Below are positions 60,224 through 64,000 of a DNA stretch of 64,000 nt, in pieces; position 1 is the first letter of the stretch, and each line of letters starts with the position of its first letter. Both the position numbers and the translations under genes were made by a program. Under the pieces are notes generated by a model. That model did no database searches, was not told the DNA's origin, and saw only the letters and a list, made by a program, of their open reading frames with translations. Source of the stretch: Desulfosporosinus orientis DSM 765. Its GTDB lineage: Bacteria; Bacillota; Desulfitobacteriia; Desulfitobacteriales; Desulfitobacteriaceae. The stretch is taken from contig NC_016584.1 of assembly GCF_000235605.1 (NCBI RefSeq), positions 3,888,001-3,952,000 of the forward strand. The letters are read 5' to 3'.

Positions 60224-61588
60224 TTAGTATTTAGTATCCTTTTTCCACCAATCCTTAATTTCTTGTGTATCATTAACCTTACCAAAGCCAAACAAGTCAT
60301 CCATACTTCTTAACATCGGTGCAGCAGGTGTCCCGGCCATGGTTCTGGCTAATTCATGATGCCATACATCCAATTTATTGTATGGGCAACTAGCTATGCA
60401 GCTTCCACAGTCTCCACCATTCTCTGACCAAAATTTAAAACATTTTTCTGGATTGATTGCCCACTTTCTCACACCTGGATTATTGGAAATCGACGGACCC
60501 TGCTGCATCGAGGGTTTTTTATCTCGAGAAATGGCTTTGCTCGGACAAGAGTCCGCACATTTCATGCACGTCTCACAAAATCTCTCTACTCCAAACGTAA
60601 TAGGTTTGTCAGCATTCATTGGCATGTCGGTAAACACCTTACAAAGTCTCACCCTCGGACCATACTGTGGGGTAATCAGAAGACCATTACGTCCTAGTTC
60701 TCCTAAGCCAGCCTGTACACCAAGTGCTGGGCTAATGGCTGTGTCGTTACCACAAGGAATGGCTTGATAACCCAGTTGACGGATAAATGTCGCTACTTTA
60801 TGTGCAGTCTCGGCCATATGTGAATATGCCAGTCCAGCGGCTGCACTTTCCAGTAAAGTTGGAGCCGTTAAAAAAGATTCATAATCCATTTCAATTGCCA
60901 TAACTATGACGTGCTTTGGTTCAAATGAAAATTCCGGGGAACTGTTTTCGCCCGTAAATGGGTTAAAAAACTCTGAATATACCCATCGATCATCATAATC
61001 TGCAATACCGACTAAACTGGCGCCCAAAAATTTAGCAGCCTTTTTAATTTTGCTAGTACCATCTTCAGCATCTTTTACTCCTGGTTTGCGCTGATTAATT
61101 GGCCCTTCCCAGGCATATAACCCTTGATTGGGGACTCCAAATTCACTGTTAGTTGCAAACTCATGATCAACTGACCAAGCGGCTAATGCAACTGCAGCAT
61201 CTGTTTCAGTAAAGCCTGGTTCACCTGATGGGGGGACTACTCCATGAAACTTTTCGCTAAATGTTTTTCCTATAGACATGATTTCGGGATCGTAACCAAA
61301 CCTACAGAAAATAGTATTTTTCTGATTAAAGCGTTTGTAATCCTTGGCAATCTCGATGGGCATGTTATCATGGACAATAAGCGGTATTGACTTTTCTGTA
61401 CCTTCTGCCAATGCTTCTTCAGGTTTAGTAAACGGGTTGACGCCAATTGTAGCCCCGACAGCTGTAGCAACTCCAATACCCAATGATGATAGAAGGAATT
61501 GCCTACGGTTTAAATTATTTTTTGATTTTGTTTGATTTGCTGGGGCTTGCTCAGAAGGTACCTCTTTTTCTTTAAAATTTTCTTCCAT
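60224..61588 (-). CDS. rdhA: reductive dehalogenase catalytic subunit
   Basis: A 454-residue corrinoid iron-sulfur enzyme. Tat signal with RR at residues 28-29 (LNRRQFLLSS) and a hydrophobic helix after it. Two 4Fe-4S motifs: Cys338, 341, 344, 348 (CETCMKCADSCP) and Cys383, 394, 397, 401 (CGSCIASCP last part). Tyr255, Asn281 and Arg314 are spaced 26 and 33 residues apart, as are Tyr246, Asn272 and Arg305 of Sulfurospirillum multivorans PceA, so the catalytic set seems kept. LGASLVGIADYDDRWVYS and LGYQAIPCGNDTA look more like PceA than the chlorophenol enzyme CprA. Substrate undetermined. It heads the operon after an AGGAGG site. Confidence 0.95.
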   Translation of the reverse strand: MEENFKEKEVPSEQAPANQTKSKNNLNRRQFLLSSLGIGVATAVGATIGVNPFTKPEEALAEGTEKSIPLIVHDNMPIEIAKDYKRFNQKNTIFCRFGYDPEIMSIGKTFSEKFHGVVPPSGEPGFTETDAAVALAAWSVDHEFATNSEFGVPNQGLYAWEGPINQRKPGVKDAEDGTSKIKKAAKFLGASLVGIADYDDRWVYSEFFNPFTGENSSPEFSFEPKHVIVMAIEMDYESFLTAPTLLESAAAGLAYSHMAETAHKVATFIRQLGYQAIPCGNDTAISPALGVQAGLGELGRNGLLITPQYGPRVRLCKVFTDMPMNADKPITFGVERFCETCMKCADSCPSKAISRDKKPSMQQGPSISNNPGVRKWAINPEKCFKFWSENGGDCGSCIASCPYNKLDVWHHELARTMAGTPAAPMLRSMDDLFGFGKVNDTQEIKDWWKKDTKY

Positions 61589-61658
61589 TCCTAGGCCTCC
61601 TTAGTGAAATGTATAACTTTAAGACATAAATGCATTACTAATAATAACAGCCATAAAA

Positions 61659-61692
61659 AAACAGACCTGTAGTCTAGGCTACAGGTCTGTTT
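61659..61692 (-). terminator. terminator between rdhK and rdhA
   Basis: AAACAGACCTGTAG pairs with CTACAGGTCTGTTT around a 6-base loop, followed on the minus strand by TTTATGG, about 50 bases after the rdhK stop. rdhA thus has its own promoter beyond it. Confidence 0.85.
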
Positions 61693-61744
61693 ATAAAACA
61701 AATTCTAAATTATTTTAAAGAACTTGATCAACTTTAGGAATATA

Positions 61745-62389
61745 TTAATCTAATAAAGAAACTCTTTTTAAAATATATTTTCCGTTTTCAATATCAATTA
61801 TGTCCTCTTCCCGTAAGCTTTTTAGAACCCGAGCTGTTGTTACTCTATTGAGACTGGCTAGATTGCCAATAAACTGTTGACTAAGTGGAAAGTTTATTTT
61901 TATCATTTCTTTCTCAAAATCTCCATAATGTTTGGCAAATTGGATAATGATCTTTAAAACTTTACTTTCAGCATCTTGAAAACACTGTTCCCCCATTTCA
62001 GCCATTAATCCTCGCGTTTTATTACAAATGGACGTGATAAAGTACTTTGAAAAGTCAGGATTATTATCTATGGCTTCTATAACAGTGTGATATTCAATAA
62101 AAACTAATTCAAGATCCATTAGCGCCGTAACAAAGGTCCCTGCGGGTCTTCTGTCATAAGTGGGAACATCTCCGATAATGCATACCGGTTCCCCAATAAA
62201 TATTATTTTTTCCCGGCCATCAAGGGAATAAAGCAGATATTTTATTCGTCCCTTTAGTAAAACATAGATACCGTTTAAAATATCGTCGGGCGTAATAAAT
62301 ATTTCTCCCTTTTTTTTGAAAATCGTTTCCCCTAAGTTTTTAAAGTAATCTATTGTAATATTAAATTTTAGAAAAGTATTATCGTCCAT
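61745..62389 (-). CDS. rdhK: CRP/FNR-family regulator (CprK/RdhK type)
   Basis: A 214-residue regulator. The N-terminal cNMP-binding-like beta domain (FKKKGEIFITPDDILNGIYVLLKGRIKY and following, here landmarks FKKKGEIF and GIYVLLKGRI) is followed by the long dimer helix and a winged HTH: FPLSQQFIGNLASLNRVTTARVLKSL. Such CprK-like proteins bind the halogenated substrate and activate rdh operons at a dehalobox. It precedes rdhA on the same strand with a terminator between. No pair of redox cysteines as in CprK is obvious. Target site not clearly found. Confidence 0.88.
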   Translation of the reverse strand: MDDNTFLKFNITIDYFKNLGETIFKKKGEIFITPDDILNGIYVLLKGRIKYLLYSLDGREKIIFIGEPVCIIGDVPTYDRRPAGTFVTALMDLELVFIEYHTVIEAIDNNPDFSKYFITSICNKTRGLMAEMGEQCFQDAESKVLKIIIQFAKHYGDFEKEMIKINFPLSQQFIGNLASLNRVTTARVLKSLREEDIIDIENGKYILKRVSLLD

Positions 62390-62730
62390 TCTCCTTCACT
62401 ACTTTCCGTAAATTATTCTTACAATAGCAATCGCTTAACTGCTATTCGTCCAATCCATAGACAAAATTAACGGACATACTGGTATGGTTACCTGTAAATT
62501 TCTTACTGCACATTAACTAAACTAGTACAGCGATCTTGTGCGTTTTTTCGATCCCATCGGCCATGGACAGAACTATAAACTTTAACTCTTTCTGACTGAC
62601 TTTACCCGTAAACAACAGTATATATTGCTTCACGTACATTCTCAAATTTAACACTGAGAACAATTTCAAATTCTCCGGTAAATGAGGCTAATGCCGAATC
62701 AGAAGGCCATATCCCTCCAACTACCCTTTG
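62390..62730. other. upstream region of rdhK
   Basis: About 340 bases with no gene. An inverted repeat ATAGCA-N10-TGCTAT at 62424-62445 lies upstream of rdhK; nothing else recognised. Confidence 0.4.
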
Positions 62731-63755
62731 TCATCTGCTAACTGCTTCCACCTTACACCTTACATAACGATGTAAAGGCGTACCTGCGACGCGATCACGG
62801 TGAGTGTTTTTGGTCAGACGATTGACACCCACCCCATAAGTCTCCCCATTATACTCCAATCCAAAGCCGTGTGGAATGATCACCATACCGGGACGAGTCA
62901 CTTCGGTTGTCTCCAACTCTATTTCCACCGTTCCTGCCTCAGTGGTAACCTTCACAATTTGTTTGTCACTTAGACCTAGCCGCTCAGCATCATCCGGATT
63001 CATGGCCAGGGTACAAGCTCGTCGTCCACGATTCCACTCCGGATTCCGCATCAAATTATTGGCATTCTCGTCGATATGCCTTCCGGCCAGGAGAATAAAG
63101 GAGTATTTTCCATCCGCCTGCAATTGCTCTTCTTCAAACCCGCTGCAGCATAGAGTGATTCTGGGATAGCCGGAATAAAGCCCAGTTTATCCGCTAGACG
63201 AGTTAAGATCTCACTTCCCTCTAGGGGTTCACCCTATGGTTCCACGATGGGCCTGCGCATCTGGCAGTAGATTTCAGGATAATTCACCTGAAAATACGTG
63301 GTATCCCAGCGCTCGTAAAGCGAGCGATCGGGCAGAACGTAATCCGACATCTTGGCTGTCTCTGTCATGGCAACATCGATAGTTACCAAAAGATCCAGCT
63401 TAGAAAAAGCTTGTTCATAGGCTGTAGTATCTGCAAAAGAACGCAAGGGGTTGCTGGAAGAGACGAGCACAGCACGTAACCGTTCTGGGTGGTCGCTGTT
63501 TATTTCTTCAGGCATCACGTTAGGTGGATGCATTCCGAGAAGGGCAGGGAATCCAGTCTTCAGCGTCCGCCAGTTTTTGGGGTTTCGATCATCCGTATGT
63601 GCACCCATGGTCATTAAGTAGCCGGGAACAACATTCCCACCTGGTACAAAAAGACGTCCACAGATGGCGAGGAGAACAATTTCTAAATATGTCGTCACCG
63701 TGCTATGCCTGCCCATTAATACCCCAAGGTCTGGATTTGTTGGCACAATTAGCAC
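62731..63755 (-). pseudogene. decayed molybdopterin oxidoreductase (DMSO-reductase family)
   Basis: Two open segments match the C-terminal half of a molybdopterin (bis-MGD) oxidoreductase: 63755-63234 with VSSSNPLRSFADTTAYEQAF and DLLVTIDVAMTETAKMSDYVLPDRSLYERWDTT (landmark MTETAKMSDYVLPDRS), and 63123-62731 with the dinucleotide-binding domain (AMNPDDAERLGL, VKVTTEAGTVEIELETTE and PLHRYVRC). Between them, an in-frame TAG (after PIVEP) is followed in the same frame by GEPLEGSEILTRLADKLGF, then a frameshift near 63137. The N-terminal part with cluster and first MGD domains is missing, so it is not functional. Confidence 0.85.
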
Positions 63756-63785
63756 CTAAAAGTACCTAAAAAATGATAAAGTTAC

Positions 63786-63825
63786 AATTAAGGGGCTTTG
63801 TGCATAACACAAAACCCCTTAATTT
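63786..63825. terminator. bidirectional hairpin near right edge
   Basis: AATTAAGGGG pairs with CCCCTTAATT, extended inward by TTTGTG/CACAAA. It is upstream of the molybdoenzyme remnant. The last 175 bases of the window show no gene. Confidence 0.6.
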
Positions 63826-64000
63826 CCAATATTAGTTATCGGTAACATTGAAATATTGATCCCGAGTATTGACCAAGTACATGCATCAAAGCAATCACTT
63901 TTTTGTCACTAGGCGATAGTATTAGTTCCTGATCCAAGTAGCACCCAAATCCACATTATAAAGACAGCCAAATATTGTGATCCCGCTATCAGGAATATTT

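Noticed and set aside
1-64000. CRISPR arrays, rRNA or tRNA genes, phage structural genes
   Set aside because: None seen on either strand by reading; no regular spaced repeats and no typical motifs.

Overview
The window looks like part of the chromosome of an anaerobic Firmicute close to Desulfitobacterium (Peptococcaceae/Desulfitobacteriaceae). I infer this from a complete reductive-dehalogenase operon with a CprK/RdhK-type regulator, an octaheme cytochrome c, a large excess of two-component and MerR-type regulators, strong AGGAGG ribosome sites and moderate GC. No rRNA, tRNA, CRISPR array or replication origin was recognised.

Layout. 1-12.6 kb: a nif11-class RiPP locus. Two 80-residue precursor peptides with Cys-containing tails (11746-12316) lie next to a divergent radical-SAM/SPASM maturase (10292-11683). 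A secretion module follows on the minus strand: Leu/Ile/Val-type binding lipoprotein, HlyD-like adaptor, C39-peptidase ABC exporter and a second NHLM-type ABC protein (2882-10074). Part of a second copy of this module follows (1-2722), and its binding-protein gene is decayed. 12.6-15 kb: octaheme cytochrome c plus a membrane protein. 15-22.7 kb: two MFS exporters, one with a MerR regulator and a stretched MerR-type promoter; a GntR/DUF1648 pair with a 12-bp operator palindrome; a methyltransferase; a GGDEF protein; a rhomboid protease. 22.9-27.1 kb: a methyltransferase, then a tight three-gene unit of a short-repeat protein, a MoxR-type AAA ATPase and a metallopeptidase-like/VWA protein. 27.5-32.7 kb: accessory ground with gene fragments, a DUF362 ferredoxin, a MerR gene and a complete IS30-family element, flanked by copies of a 38-bp repeat.

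32.7-38.6 kb: sensor kinase and NtrC-type regulator followed by a canonical sigma-54 promoter driving a TauE/SafE permease operon. 38.7-47.8 kb: small membrane genes, a frameshifted WYL regulator, an EFR1-type flavodoxin-ferredoxin, a Vat-like acetyltransferase, a PAS kinase, an L,D-transpeptidase and a lipoprotein. 47.4-54.3 kb: a surface/secreted protein cluster whose transcription units carry variants of one palindrome (ATCACCC-N3-GGGTGAT), next to a MalT-like LuxR regulator; I propose these form one regulon. 54.7-56 kb: TetR plus membrane protein with tandem operators. 56.6-62.4 kb: the reductive-dehalogenase operon rdhK | rdhA-rdhB-rdhC-small membrane ORF-apbE-nusG domain II-tatA. 62.7-63.8 kb: a decayed molybdopterin oxidoreductase.

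How the genes work together. In the rdh operon, RdhA would be exported by Tat (a TatA is encoded), anchored by RdhB, and fed electrons through RdhC, whose SGATYS motif is the expected covalent FMN site for the ApbE encoded beside it. In the RiPP locus the SPASM enzyme would modify the Cys-containing tails, and the C39 exporter would cut after the Gly-rich leader end and export the product. These links are inferences from domains and gene order; the motifs, spacings, palindromes, frameshifts and truncations were read directly from the sequence.
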